Shown: piece by piece, positions 49,186 through 61,629 of the stretch
Position numbering within the stretch: the first letter of the stretch is position 1
Layout: each line of letters begins with the position of its first letter
Assembly: GCA_020137815.1 (NCBI GenBank)
Contig: CM035352.1
Coordinates: forward strand, 7,168,628 to 7,232,627
DNA length: 64,000 nucleotides
From: Hormiphora californensis
Taxonomy: Eukaryota; Ctenophora; Tentaculata; Cydippida; Pleurobrachiidae
Reading direction: 5' to 3'
The notes under the pieces: generated by a model
The model's input: the letters and a program-made list of their open reading frames with translations, nothing else
What the model was told of the DNA's origin: nothing
Database searches by the model: none
Translations under genes and position numbers: made by a program

Positions 49186-49861
49186 CTAGAGGGAGACTTG
49201 GAGACAGAGGGAGAGAGAGGGAGAGGGAGAGATATAGATTGAGATAGACAGCCAGAAATACAGAGATAAAGAAAGAGAGATAGAAAGACACAGAATGAGA
49301 ACTACTGGGACAAAGAAAGATGGATCTAAGCGAATACAAAATAGAAACTCTGATGAATCTCTTTTTGAAATACTTTCTTCCTGCATTTTCATTTTATTCT
49401 TCCTAACCCTGTTTATCTCTGCCGTATCTCAGCAGTAACCCCTTACTCAACTATCTTTCTTCCCTCACAAAGCCATGGTTTACCGTATTCCAAGATAAAT
49501 AGAGTTCCTGCAACTGAGAGGGAAAATCATCTACACTAACTATATACTGGATGATCTGATCATTAAAAACACAAGCTGCAGCAGTAACAGGATCAGTAAC
49601 AGATATTGTCCGGATCAAAGACCCGATCATAGCAACAAGTAAAATAGGAGTTGATACTTTGATTACAAATGTATAATACAACGCAACTGCACCGAGGGAT
49701 GAAAGGATCATAGTACTTAGTAGAGGAGACTGGGGAGATAGAGTAGTTTTTCTAAGACAATGGGATTAAAACAAAAGACCTACACTGTAATTATCTGGCA
49801 ACATTCCCTATACATACTACCTTTCTAGCAACTCATGAGGTTCCCTAGTCCCTACCTATTC

Positions 49862-49925
49862 TGTCTGGCGCCGCCAAACCGTGTTTTTACAGTGCGCTCA
49901 GATCGCATCGGCGCCGCCAGACAGA
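49862..49925. repeat. Dispersed hairpin element copy
   Basis: Starts 'tctggcgccgcc', ends 'ggcgccgccagaca' and contains 'agtgcgctcagat'; same family as the copy at 23.06 kb. Confidence 0.75.
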
Positions 49926-49971
49926 CGACAGTACATATATCTAGCAACACAATGTTCCGGTGTGGGATTAC

Positions 49972-50036
49972 CTTGAGTTTCCATTTCTGTAGGTTGGATG
50001 ATATCGTTCCTGGACTGCAGCGTGGTCCATTCCCAT
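49972..50036 (-). CDS. Kv alternative first exon (f)
   Basis: ATG at 50,036 (a second at 50,030); 65 nt ending in phase 2 at GTAATC. Encodes MGMDHAAVQERYHPTYRNG followed by NSR. The shortest member, with no Arg-Arg kinase motif. Confidence 0.5.
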
Positions 50037-50314
50037 GATGAACTCAGGTTGAGTTAGGGGTCAATAAGACAGATCCCTTGTTTTGTACCAGGTAGAAAGA
50101 GTACCGAGCTTATTATAATCCAAAATGTTACTCAACAAAATCCAAACGGTCTCAGCATACAGCACACGATTGACTATCCAGAATAGCAGTAGATTGTAGA
50201 AAACTCCTCGTCCCAATGCCCCGCTCTACTACAAGGGGACCCATACAAGAATATATGACAATTTCTAGGGAGTTGGATCAAGCTGCAGATGACGCATGCT
50301 AGCTCACACAACTC

Positions 50315-50539
<225 letters not shown>

Positions 50540-50991
50540 TGGGACAGACCCAATTGCTCAATCACATCAGCAGGACGAGAAGAGCTCATTATCGAAGAAG
50601 ACGAAGTGGGTAAATCCCACCCCCTGGTAAACAATCTTGTCCCAACGAAGAATATATTCATTGTTTTTACTGTGACTTGAGACATCTATTATAGACACAC
50701 AGACATCGAGACATCATATATATCCATTATCTCTCTGCAGATTGGGCGAAGTAAATATATTATTATGAAATAGTAAGCAAGGTCGACTGAGATAGATCTA
50801 GGTTATCTAGGCTACCTATAAACAGCGAGATAGTTTACCGTTGTTTCTCTATTGACCCATTTCAAGGTGACTTAGCTGGAACCATAATTCTAGTACACAT
50901 GATACATCAAAACCTCTCTACATCGAGAAACCACCATATATGGGCATGATATTTGTCACTTCCATATATGGTCACAATATACCTGACTCAC

Positions 50992-51101
50992 CTGAAACAA
51001 CAGTGAAGAGGTGCACAGAGAATACTCGCGATGGTACTTCCATAAAAAGGGTCGTTAATGGGGCTGCCGCTACGCCGTGCTACATACTGGTTCACTCTCA
51101 T
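50992..51101 (-). CDS. Kv alternative first exon (g)
   Basis: ATG at 51,101; 110 nt ending in phase 2 at a consensus GTGAGT donor. Encodes MRVNQYVARRSGSPINDPF, then YGSTIASILCAPLHCCF. ARRSGS is a basophilic-kinase type site. Found by searching for the pattern after the first members were seen. Confidence 0.6.
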
Positions 51102-51544
51102 CTAGTAAGACTACTAGCAGCTAGGTGATATTCGTGGTAGTAGAGTGGTAGCACTACTAGCAGCACTACTAGCAGCTAGATAGTAGCTAGTAGAGTGGGC
51201 AGCTAGACGATTACAGTAGATTGGTGTTGTTCAAACCCTGGGCGTGGTGAACGATCAGGGTAGAGCAAGGCAAGTATAGTCACTGCGCTGGCAAGCGCAA
51301 AGGTGACCATCCCCTCCCCCCAGCCGCGCGTGCCAGAGTGCAGTAATAACTTTTTTCAGTTTTTAGCCAAAAATGGCATTTTGTGACGCCCATAGCGAGG
51401 CCCCCACTGCACCGATCGGTCTGAAATTTGGTATACAGTGTCACATAGTCTAGATCTACTGTAGTTTAAAAGGGCAAGTCTCTATCTCTTTTAGTTTTAG
51501 AGATATGGCATCGTGAAAAAAGCAATAAGTGTCCCGGGTCTATG

Positions 51545-51547
<3 letters not shown>

Positions 51548-51575
<28 letters not shown>

Positions 51576-51576
51576 G
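51548..51576. repeat. (TATC)n microsatellite
   Basis: About seven copies of 'tatc'. Confidence 0.9.
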
Positions 51577-52043
51577 GATAGACGCTGTTTTTACCAAATT
51601 TATAATCATTTTTGAGAGAAAACGACATAAGATAGACACTTCTCGTTTGTTGCATTCGAAAGATAATCGTTCAAATTGTGTAGACGAATAGTTTTTATGT
51701 TCTAGGTCCAACCAGAACATCTTAACAATCTGTCATAAAGATAAGACATTTTTCAAATCAACCAAATTTCTTTGAGCTCAATTTACACCCTGAAGATGAC
51801 TTCTGATTGAAAAACGGAGACCACACTTATGAAAGATAATCGTCTATACTTTCAGAAACTATATCGCGAATTTGTGAAACTCTATTTCTAAGGGTCTCAA
51901 ATCGCGTCTGAAGTGTTAAGACTGTATAAAAATAGATATGACGATAGTACGTTTTTCGCCATAGCGACCTCAAATCTTATCCAATCGATCTCAAACTTGG
52001 TCAGCATCTTTATCTAGATGAGTCTGATAATAATACATCCTTA

Positions 52044-52100
52044 TCATGACGTTATAACGTCGTGACGTCACGCTATGACGTCATAATGACGTCAAAATTG
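52044..52100. promoter_or_regulatory. Cluster of CRE-like TGACGTCA sites
   Basis: Several 'tgacgtca' or 'tgacgtc' octamers within about 55 bp, spaced by 5-10 bp. This could be a CREB/ATF-type enhancer in the Kv first-exon array, or part of a repeat. Confidence 0.35.
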
Positions 52101-52198
52101 AAATTTTCGTATTTTAGCGATTCCTGACAGACTTTACACGTCCAGAAATGTCTTACATCGTATTTCACATCAGAAAATACCAAAAATATACCCCAATT

Positions 52199-52501
52199 AT
52201 GCCAAAAACTAACAGAAATTAGTTGGCTGGAAAGGTGACCATTTTGTTGTCAAACTGACACCTTTGCCCGGCCCGGGTACGGTTACGGATATATCATCGA
52301 TGGGGTAAATCAGGGGGTAAATCAGGATTCAGGGAGTTTGAGAAGAGAGAAAGAGAGAGATAAAGTGAAAGAGAGACATAGAGAGAGATAGAAATTAGAA
52401 AGGCAAAGCTAATGATGAAACCCGGAGAGGGCAAAGGTGTCAGTTTGACAACAAAATGGTCACCTTTCCAGCCAACTAATTTCTGTTAGTTTTTGGCATA
52501 A
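52199..52501. mobile_element. Hairpin element with 68-bp arms
   Basis: Arms 52,199-52,266 and 52,432-52,501 are near-exact complements ('aaaggtgaccattttgttgt' and complement). A GA-rich spacer lies between them. Confidence 0.85.
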
Positions 52502-53159
52502 TAACAGTATAGTTGTGTCGGGGGAGTGATCGCTGCTACACTATACTAACTCCAGTACTAAACAGTAGAGTTGAATAACTGCTGCAGGTGACTGGTACTA
52601 GTAAAGGACGAAAGTACAGACAGTCTCAAGAAATAAAATAACTCGACTATTATAGGAATGTTTAAAGTGCCAAGAAGGAGAGATAGTACTGTTATAGTAC
52701 TGTTGTAGTAGTAGTGCTGGAGAATTGTTTAGAGGGATGTGACAAACAATTAGATACTCCGACCAGGCAGAGATACTACTACTAGAAGGTTAGAGATACT
52801 ATAACTGAAGAACAACACACCTGAACCTGACATAGAACTCTGCAAGAAGAACAAGGAGATATGTTGCTGTTGACATCGTATTATAGACCAACGCGTAGTA
52901 TAATAATGCATAATCAATATTACCTTCACATAATACCAAATGCATATATTACTTGTTCTGATAGCTATTGTTTCATGGATTGTGATACAACATCTGGATA
53001 ATATTTGGTAGTACCCACCTGTTACTTTCTAATCGCTCGAGAGTTTAACACGCGAGCAACCAACCCATCTCAAAACTCTCAGAAATCAGAGTTAACCAAA
53101 CTCCCAAAACGTGAGCTAATCATATTTAACCACTCAAAATGAGAACTATTATAGTAAAC

Positions 53160-53275
53160 GGGGGAGCCGGGGATGGGGAGCCGGGTGGGGGATGGGGAGC
53201 CGGGGGGCGGGGGGATGTTGTTGAGTAAGGGGGAAGAGTGTGATCACATCCATCCCCCTTACTCAACAAGGGGGA
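53160..53275. repeat. G-rich repeat plus inverted repeat
   Basis: Repeated 'gatggggagccggg' units with several runs of three or more G (G-quadruplex potential), then an inverted repeat pairing 'ttgttgagtaaggggga' with its complement. Ends about 25 bp from the donor of the first exon at 53,300. Confidence 0.75.
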
Positions 53276-53299
53276 TGGGCGGGTCTAGTAAACACATAC

Positions 53300-53379
53300 C
53301 CTGTTGATATGGTGTAGGTGGTGGTAGTGTTAAAGTTGCTTTCGTTCGTACTGAGCAGCGCTGACGCCGTTGTCGTCAT
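53300..53379 (-). CDS. Kv alternative first exon (h)
   Basis: ATG at 53,379 with an in-frame TAA upstream; 80 nt ending in phase 2 at GTATGT. Encodes MTTTASALLSTNESNFNTTT, then YTISTG. Ser/Thr/Asn-rich, without Arg pairs. Confidence 0.55.
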
Positions 53380-54347
53380 CTCACTGTTGACCCTCCAACA
53401 GAAGAGTTATACCAGAGAGATGAGAGGGTGAGGGGCCTCTCAGAATATCACACGGAGAGAGGGGTGATCAGTTATACTCCCTCGGTAGATGGAAGATCAG
53501 TACTGCTGCAGTGATGGCCCCTCAGTTATAGTAGTAGTAGTATGGAAGATGAATCCTCGGCAGGGTCAGCCAGCATTCAAGACATACATGTGGGCGACAC
53601 ACAATCGCTCACTATTTGAGAGAGATGAAGGAGGTTACTAATACAGAGAGGAAATGATACTGGGAGAGATAGGGAGAGATAGGGAGAGAGAGAGAGAGCA
53701 TTTGAAATAGCGCGGCGAAGTGTGACAGGCGGAACTATCGGACAATGTACAATGACAGCCAGAGAGATAGATAGATAGCGAGAAAGAAGGAGAGAGATAG
53801 CGAGAAGGAGAGTGATAGAGAGATAGGCATGGTAGTGGAGATACAGACATTAGTACTACTATAGTAGTACACGCCCATAAAGTGGGTTTCCCAGTTCTGG
53901 GAAAACAAATCCTATGATAGAATTGTTGCTTCGTCAATCACACGTTGTAGTCAACACGGAAGGAACACACATTCACGGAGGCGTGACTATAAAACCGACT
54001 TTGCAGTTTGGTAGCACTTTAGTACAGTTGCCACACCTCCTGGCCACCAGTCAAACAGGGGAACATTATTGTAGCTGTCTGTGAAGAAGGGTGGTACAAG
54101 ATATAGCTGAGGGTGGTAACAATTCCGTCAATTGATTGGCGGTACAAGATAGGTAGAGAGGAGGCCTCTATTATAGAGTCAGATAGATACTGATAGAGTC
54201 AGAGTGAGATATCTATATCGAAGCTGCATATATAGAGGAGGCATTATAGAGGTATCTAAGATATGTCAACGGACAATCAGAGGAACTCCCCACCCGCTGA
54301 TTATTGTTGTGTGCAGAGATATGTGTGTTTTAAAAACCCACAAACAG

Positions 54348-54349
<2 letters not shown>

Positions 54350-54405
<56 letters not shown>
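54350..54405. repeat. (GA)n microsatellite
   Basis: Pure GA tract. Confidence 0.95.
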
Positions 54406-54407
<2 letters not shown>

Positions 54408-55222
54408 TATACCTTTCTCTATAGAGAGATAGTAGCATGGAATTTAACAAACTTGTAACAATGTCTAGGCTACAAGCTGGGCAAATTGCTGGGCGCCTCT
54501 CTCTCTCTTCACGTGTGTTTTGCAACTCCGGAATGCAAATGGGTTACAGTGCTAATGAGGGAGAGGGTTATAGTAGACCGGTATAATAACCAGGTTTAGT
54601 AGGTATTACTGGCATTGTAACTACAGGCTAAAGTGAGATTGTTACTTTAACTAAGGGAGAGAGCACACGTACTGATGGTGCCAGTGAGAGTCTCCAGTGA
54701 GAGGGGAGAGAGGACACGTACTTAAAGTGGCAGTGAGATTGTTATTTTAACTAGGGGAGAGAGAGAACACGTACTTCAAGTGGCAGTGAGATTGGTACTT
54801 TAACTAGGGGAGAGAGATAAATATATTGAGAGGGGGACAGTGTGTATAACAGCAATGGGTTTATTCACGAAGGAAAAGAATCTTCGAGGCCCCTACTAAT
54901 TGTATGTGCAGGTAAAGGAGAAACCACTTGGGGCAAGTAGTTCCAATCAGTTATACATGTGGAATGAATAAAATGTATTGTTAGGCTACAACTATACATA
55001 CGTTCTACATTAACATACGTTTTAGTACAACGAAGTACCTAGCGTTAAATTAACTGTTAATTTTATAGATAGATTTATAGATATGTCAGATTTAGATCAC
55101 TAAGAGATACTATCGCTTTTTAGTACCGTTAAGTAGCTGAGAAAATAGCATAAAACTAGTCGGTATTAAGTAGCACTTTTGAAAGCTAACAGTAAGCCAC
55201 AGTATAGTCATTTAGTTTCTGA

Positions 55223-55365
55223 GAATTCTGAATAATGAGTTCAGAGCAAGAATTAAATAGGGAAGAAAATCGAAAAATACTGGGTTTGACCGGGACTTGA
55301 ACCAGTACAGGGACCTCCAGAGAGACATGCTCGGAGCTATAAACCACTAAGCTACCAAACCCTAT
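55223..55365 (-). repeat. tRNA-derived SINE, copy 1
   Basis: On the minus strand it starts with a tRNA-like head: GGGTTTG and CAAACCC would pair as an acceptor stem, AGCT with AGCT as a D stem, and GGTTCAAGTCC is a pol III B box. An A/T-rich tail ('gaactcattattcagaa' end) follows. Two more copies lie at 62.5 and 62.8 kb. The anticodon arm is degenerate, so it is a SINE or tRNA pseudogene, not a working tRNA. Confidence 0.75.
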
Positions 55366-55616
55366 CTTTCTGAGAATGATTCATTTCTGAGAATGATTCA
55401 TTGATTCACTTCCCACAATCAAGGCGGTGAGTCCCCCCTCCAACAACCACTACCACCACCCAGAGTGCCCCAACTCCCCGGCCCGAATGATAGTCAAAAA
55501 CAACCCCACAACAACTTGGGCACGTCGCGCCCCCCATGTTCGCGCGCCCGTAGGGCGATCCCCTCACATAGGCCCGTACGGGACTTGCCTGCTTCGCAGG
55601 CAACACAACAACTTAC

Positions 55617-55774
55617 GTATCCCAGTCAACAGGGATGGTAATTGACGTACTCCCCAGCTCTCCGTCCTCCTCCACAGCATGCTGATCCTGACTCTTCAGG
55701 AGGGTTTTTAGGAGCCATCGGATTAGCAACCGGGAGGAATCGAGAACACCGCCACTGCCAGGCACCCCTGACAT
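55617..55774 (-). CDS. Kv alternative first exon (i), most distal
   Basis: ATG at 55,774; 158 nt ending in phase 2 at a GTAAGT donor. Encodes MSGVPGSGGVLDSSRLLI, then RWLLKTLLKSQDQHAVEED and a tail TIPVDWD. 24 kb from the T1 exon. The next gene upstream (GOSR1, same strand) ends 0.9 kb away, which bounds the array. Confidence 0.6.
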
Positions 55775-56650
55775 GATGACACACAACCCTAAAGAATGAT
55801 ATCAATATTTAGTAGGTATAATAAACGTTATAGAAGTGTGTAGAGTCTAGCAGCCAGTAGGTAGGGCAGTACGGACTACGGCGAAATAATATGGCCTATT
55901 TAATTTGACAAATTACCCACCCACAGCTCTGACAAATATACACAACTTCCCAGCAACTGTTACCTGGATAGTCTAGATCACCATATTTTCAGAGAATCAT
56001 GATCGAGAGAGGACGGAATTCCACCAAAAACTTTACGATGTGTCGTGTGAAGAAAGTGTTGTGTCTTGTCAAAAAATTAGAGGCAGCGAATGAGCTGTTG
56101 TAATCTCCGAGATTCATTCTACTAAACATGCGGGGAGAGAGGGGAGACGAAGGGTTAGAAAGTTTAGTTGTGTGAAATTCAGAGAAGATATTCCATCACT
56201 GATATGATCCCAAATTGAACTCCAACTGCAGCAGCAGTGCGACCACATCACACCCGGAATGGAACCCAGCGACTGGAACAGTGCGCGCAGAATGGGCAAC
56301 GTGTGTGCGCGGACTTTATTCTACACACAAGAGACACCCCGCGCCCTCCATACAAGTGGTGTGAGTGTGATCACATCTGCCTGCAGCAGTGAGAAAATTT
56401 CTGTAGTGTTTCAAATTATTTGAAACAAATTGGGGAGTTTGAAGTAAATTGGATTCACCAAGGTTTTTATGGAACGAAATTGTTATCTTTTTTAAACAAG
56501 AACACATTACAATCAAACATTAGTGCTACTCGAACAGCTAAGCGGTTAGCGGCGGACCATAAAGTTCAAGATAAGAAAACAAACCGTCCGCGTCCTTACA
56601 CCGCCTTTTATTAACAACACCTTTGTCTTTGAGCAAAACCATGCAATTAT

Positions 56651-59534
56651 CTAACTAAACATGAACATCAAAATAAGACACCCAGTAATAACACCCCCAA
56701 TAATAATTGAGTCTCTTCTTGATCGGAGGTTGATCTTGTTCATCAGCCCTCCAATTAGTGGCAGTTTCTTGGCAATAGTTCCCATTTTCCCAGAAATACC
56801 ACTCAGATTGCTCCGCTGAGCATATAGGTTTCTCCTTCGTTGCTATGGCAATTGAGATTGCATCCGTAGTCAGGGAATCTGCCCTAAAATACAGATGGTT
56901 TGTTTAAAAGCTGAGGGAGAGAAACATCCACTAATCCTTGTTCTAACGCCCCTTTACAATTCGAGAGGGTTAACTAAATATACACCTTACCCCGTAATAT
57001 TCTCGTTTTCCTTTAGAAAGTAATCCGATCTTCTGTTGTTTAGCCCGTTCTTACTGTATGAACTGAAAGAACAGTTATTGAGTCGCCTGACACAGTGTTT
57101 CCGTGCTATTCAGCATATAACAGGGTTATAGCAGAAGAAAACATGTTATGCATATTTATTGGAAGATCACGTTTGCAGTTATTTGAAGATAGTGTTTGGT
57201 CAAAATAATAACTTTACACTGCCTCTAATATTTGAAACATGAGCCATGTGTAGCCTAACACATACTTTGCCTGGTACACTGATCCCAGTAACTCCTCTTT
57301 CTCTTTGTACGCCTGTATGTTACCCTGCAAAGTAAAGGATTGTATGTTAAACCCTACTGATCCTAAATGGTATGTAACCATAAAACAAGGATAGCTACAA
57401 TAGATGGAAATCATTAATTTCATAAAATGGATACACCGATGTACCGACAATATCAACTGTAGAAATGGTCTACCTTAGTTTTGCAGTATTCCTGAGTGTA
57501 GTCTTGAAGAATGTCTCTATGCCTCTGGCAGATGTGTCGCATACTAGCGCTACTTGTCCCACTAGCCAGCACATCCGCCATCTCGTCATTTACTGATGTC
57601 AACTGAAATATAATGATATCAGGGTCATAACTCCTCGAAATCAATTACCCTAGAGTGTAAATATCATCATTGTCTTCCTCTCTCTTGTATTTAGTACCCT
57701 TTTATTTATTACACACAAGATAGACATAAAGGACTATCTATCTCTTTCTTTCTTTCTCTTTGATAAAGGAAGAAAGAGATACTAGCTACGATCAGAAGCT
57801 TATGTTCAAAGATTCAAGATGATAACTTACATTGGAAAGAATTTCCTCAATCTCCGTTGATAGTGATTCGAATATGTTGTCACCCATTACAAGAGGAGTC
57901 GTATCTCTGAAGAAATAGAAATTGTACTCAGATGTATTGAGTTGAAAATATACAGGGTGTCCCACTGTCTTTGCGTGACCTATGATTTTGGGTGATGAGT
58001 GGGTTCCATTCAAATGCTCATAACTCATCGAAAAATTGGTCAAAACGGCTCAACCAAAAACAGTGTTGTAGAGAATTGTCAGGCGAACATTTGGGTACAA
58101 GATTGATGTTCCAAGTCTTACCAACCGTCAGATATATCATCTTAAAGTCAAAAATACGTGTTCATGAAATCCAACCGGGGTTCACGTTTTGAAAAATTCA
58201 CAAATGCAAAGTTGCTCGGATCACATTGCATCCCTCATAAGAGTTGTAGGAAATTGTCTGGCGGTCATTTTGGTACCTGAGTTTTTGTCCTAGCTCAATG
58301 TTTAGAGTGTCTTATGACTGTCAGAACTGGAATTTTCACAAAAGTGGTCTCAGGTATCGCATTACATTTTGCCCTGTTATGAAGCTCATTGCTGCTTGAA
58401 TAACATCTTAGTGCATGATAGGGTTGAGATAGACCACTTGCGTATCCTACACATTAACAGGGGCCTTGCCAAATCGTCATAACAACCCTGTCAAGTGTCT
58501 AGATGAAATTGAGACGATATGTGCTGATTATCATGGGATTACACACGACACCGAGCCACCTAATTAGGCGTTGTGAGCCGATACCAACTAAGACTCAGCG
58601 TAGACAAATCTTTATGTTCATACAGTCATAACGCAACTAAAACGTAGAGCTATGGATAAAATCATGGTATCAAAATGAACCTTAGACGATTCCAATGAAG
58701 CTCTTATAAACTTCAAACCATTTGACCCATTTGTTGATGACACGTGATCCCCTCAAAAATGTTGGTTGAATTTCGTCTTTAGACAGTCATAAGACAGTCT
58801 AAACATTAAGCTAGGACAAAAACCCGGGTACCAAAGTGACCGCCAGACAATTTCCTACAACTCTTATGAGGGATGCAATGTGATCCGAGCAACTTTGCGT
58901 ATGTGAATTTTTCAAAACGTGAACCCCGGTCGGATTTCATGAACACGTATTTTTGACTTTAAGATGATATATCTGACGGTTGGTAAGACTTGGAACATCA
59001 ATCTTGTACCCAAATGTTCGCCTGACAATTCTCTACAACACTGTTTTTGGTTGAGCCGTTTTGACCAATTTTTCGATGAGTTATGAGCATTTGAATGGAA
59101 CCCACTCATCACCCAAAATCATAGGTCACGCAAAGACAGTGGGACACCCTGTATATCCCCTAATATTGTTTGTTATGAATTGTGCCCCTGGGCCCTGCAT
59201 GATATAATATGGTGGATGTTCTTACCGTTCCATGTCTCTCGCGAAGGAGTTTCCTAGTTTAGAGTATGCAACAAGTTTAGTATCAAGATCATTCTCGTGC
59301 AATCTTGCCTGTTTTCTCAGCTCTGAAAACAGGGATTAGTTACACTAATAAATAGCAATAATAATTCTGATAGCAATTAGCAACCCCTTGTTATGTTCTA
59401 GCCCTCCTTTACATTTCGGACGCAGGGATAGGGTTATCAAGACAAGCAACCCCAAACACACCTGATAGCATTCCCCCTCTACCAAGACTAATGTGTAACT
59501 TACCGTCCCACCTGGTGGGAGCACTAAAAGTCAT
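56651..59534 (-). CDS. GOSR1: Golgi SNAP receptor complex member 1 (GOS28)
   Basis: A Qb-SNARE for ER-Golgi and intra-Golgi vesicle fusion, anchored by a C-terminal helix. Seven exons: 59504-59534, 59226-59322, 57831-57906, 57474-57602, 57266-57324, 56991-57062 and 56651-56883, all in phase. They encode RWDELRKQAR, then LDTKLVAYSKL, LSTEIEEIL, LTSVNDEM, ICQRHRDILQDYTQEY, NNRRSDYFLKEN and the SNARE motif with the central Gln in YAQRSNL, then NKINLRSRRDS and the hydrophobic anchor IIIGGVITGCLILMFMF. These match GOS28 throughout. One extra A near 56,830 (gagaaac) breaks the frame in the last exon; removing it gives exactly 232 codons including stop, so it looks like a base error. The intron between exons 2 and 3 carries a 1.2-kb foldback element. 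Confidence 0.93.
57951..59154. mobile_element. 1.2-kb foldback element in GOSR1 intron
   Basis: Ends 'acagggtgtcccactgtctt' and complement, a terminus style common in Tc1/mariner elements, flanked by TA. The arms (about 57,951-58,330 and 58,780-59,154) are long near-perfect complements, explaining the mirrored ORFs on both strands. No transposase. Confidence 0.92.
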
Positions 59535-59949
59535 GTCCGGTTTCACATCACCTTCTTTCATTCATAACACTATAGGAGGTCATTAGTCAACACAAATTAT
59601 ACAATTTCATTGTCACTGATAATTATATTCACCGTGTACAATGACATGCTATAACACTGTCCCTCGCTTCACAAAAACACAGTGGTTAGCACAGCTATCG
59701 CTGCAACTGGGACAGTCTAGCCTGTCAACACTCAATATTGACATGGGACAGCTAGCTGAACCATTTAGGATGCTGGTTTCTCTCTCATATTTCTTTGGCG
59801 CTAACCCTTTCAACACCAATTTACAAAGTCTAAATGGTGCTTGGTTTTACGAACTAACCACCTTCACAATCATTTATGGTAACTTTTCAGCATTCTGAGC
59901 TCGAAATCTTAGCCTGGATTGCAACTTGCAACTTGCCGGGCCTGTATAC

Positions 59950-60165
59950 TCGGATTTTTTGAAACTGTCACCCCCTGAAATAACAAAATTTGTCATATCT
60001 CCGGTTCCTGATAAGATAGAGACTTGAAATTTGGAGGTTTGGAAGAACTTAGCAAGATCTTCGTAACTTCCAAATTTCAAGTCTCTATCTCATCAGGAAC
60101 CGGACTTATGGTCATTTAAAGAAATTTGAAAACTCTAGGGGGGTGACAGTTTCAAAAAATCCGAC
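59950..60165. mobile_element. Short hairpin element
   Basis: Pairs 'gaaactgtcaccccct' and 'ccggttcctgat' with their complements near 60,120-60,160 around a centre at about 60,060. No coding. Confidence 0.8.
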
Positions 60166-60289
60166 TTTAGCGCATGTTTAAGAATGCAGAAAAGACACGA
60201 TAGAGTACCCCGGTATCCGCTAAAAACATACCAGGACCGCCGACGGGGGATTTAAACGAGGTAAGTAAAGACTAAAGACTAAAAACAGG

Positions 60290-61091
60290 CTCTGAAAGCC
60301 GTAAAATGTCTAGAAAACTGCAAAAAGTGGTAAATAAAATTTAATTTTTTTTAATTTAAAAAAATTTAAAACTCAAACAACTTTAACCAAAAAACGCGAC
60401 GAATTCTGAGCTTTTTTAAGGAACGCGCTAACGTTTTTAAAGACTCCGCTGCATTCTTATCAATTTTTATGCGCGGCGCGAAATTTCGGGTTGAAGTTTT
60501 GTTCTGAAAAAGTCGCTTTTTTCCTGAAAAACGGAACCAATCTCCACAAAACAATACAATACAATACAATACAAAATAAACATTTATAGTCCGCTCTTTA
60601 ACTGTCCGTTTTACGGTTCAGCACAAGTTCTGCTGTTGGAAGAAGAAAAATTCATCATTCCATCCTCTTTCATCCCCAACAGCCCTCGCTCCAAAAGCGG
60701 CTAGTTTTACTACAAGATTATGATTTTTTCTTATCTTCTGAAAGATGTTTTGTTAATATATTTGGAAGGTTGAGAAAATAATTTAGGGGATCCTATCACT
60801 GCAGAAAATGCAGTAGTGCATATAATATCCTTGAAGGATCTAAAAGATCCAAAAGAAGCAAATTGAAGACCGCCCCTATCGGGGATACTGATACTAGGAT
60901 ACCTATACTGAAACCTGTGTGCTTAGTTGCACATAAAATACTCGAAGAAGATGTATCATGTAGCATTTCCAATTTCCAGTAATTCAGTTGACCAATTTGG
61001 AGTAGTAGAAGCCACTTGCCAACTGCTTTAACACTTACAAGTCCTCACATATCATTCTATTTTCTCGCAAGCTCTCTTTTTTTTTTATGAC

Positions 61092-61133
<42 letters not shown>

Positions 61134-61525
61134 CATTGGGATGTTTTTTATATTCACACGTTTTTCTCGCTTTTTTGTTGTTGTCCTTTTTTTTTTTTTT
61201 TTTTGAAAAACGAGCCGTTAGCTCCTGTTTTTAATCGTTTAGGCATTCGGGAACGTGGAGAGAATTTAGCTGATTTTCATAAAATAATCGCCCCCGCAGG
61301 CGGCTGCGAAAAACTCCTTGGGCACCGGGCAGGGGGTTTGGTGGCTAAAAGTTAAAACACTAAAACCGCTGATGCCTCATAGCCATGATCATTTATAGCA
61401 GAGACCAGGGATCCAGCCCCGGCGGGGTGTAGGGGACAGAGCCCCCGCAAGCAGGGCCCAGGGGCTGCAAGCCCCGATGGGGTTCAACGGGTGGGGGGGG
61501 GGGTAGGAGCCCCCTGAAAATTTAG
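60290..61525. repeat. Repeat-rich intergenic DNA
   Basis: Contains an 'acaat' pentamer run (60,545-60,575), poly-T tracts (61,095-61,132 and 61,185-61,203) and a GC-rich repeat at 61,400-61,520 sharing 'gggcccaggggctgcaa' with 9.28 kb. No exon seen. Confidence 0.75.
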
Positions 61526-61629
61526 GGGTTTTTGAAAAAAATTTTGGCTGAGCCCTCCCTCACTTCTCAGTAAAACTGAAAACTATTTCAGCTGAAAGCT
61601 AACAAATATTTCTCCCTAGCTAGAAGAAG

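Noticed and set aside
49451-49711. An 86-residue hydrophobic ORF as a Kv first exon or membrane protein
   Set aside because: Its possible donors are in phase 0, it matches nothing I recognise and no splice partner is visible.
55281-55362. Functional tRNA gene
   Set aside because: Acceptor and D stems can form, but the anticodon arm needs a bulge, the loop lacks the usual U33 and the T stem is imperfect; multiple copies with a common tail fit a SINE.
57992-59112. Mirrored 66-residue ORFs in the GOSR1 intron
   Set aside because: They lie in the complementary arms of the foldback element.
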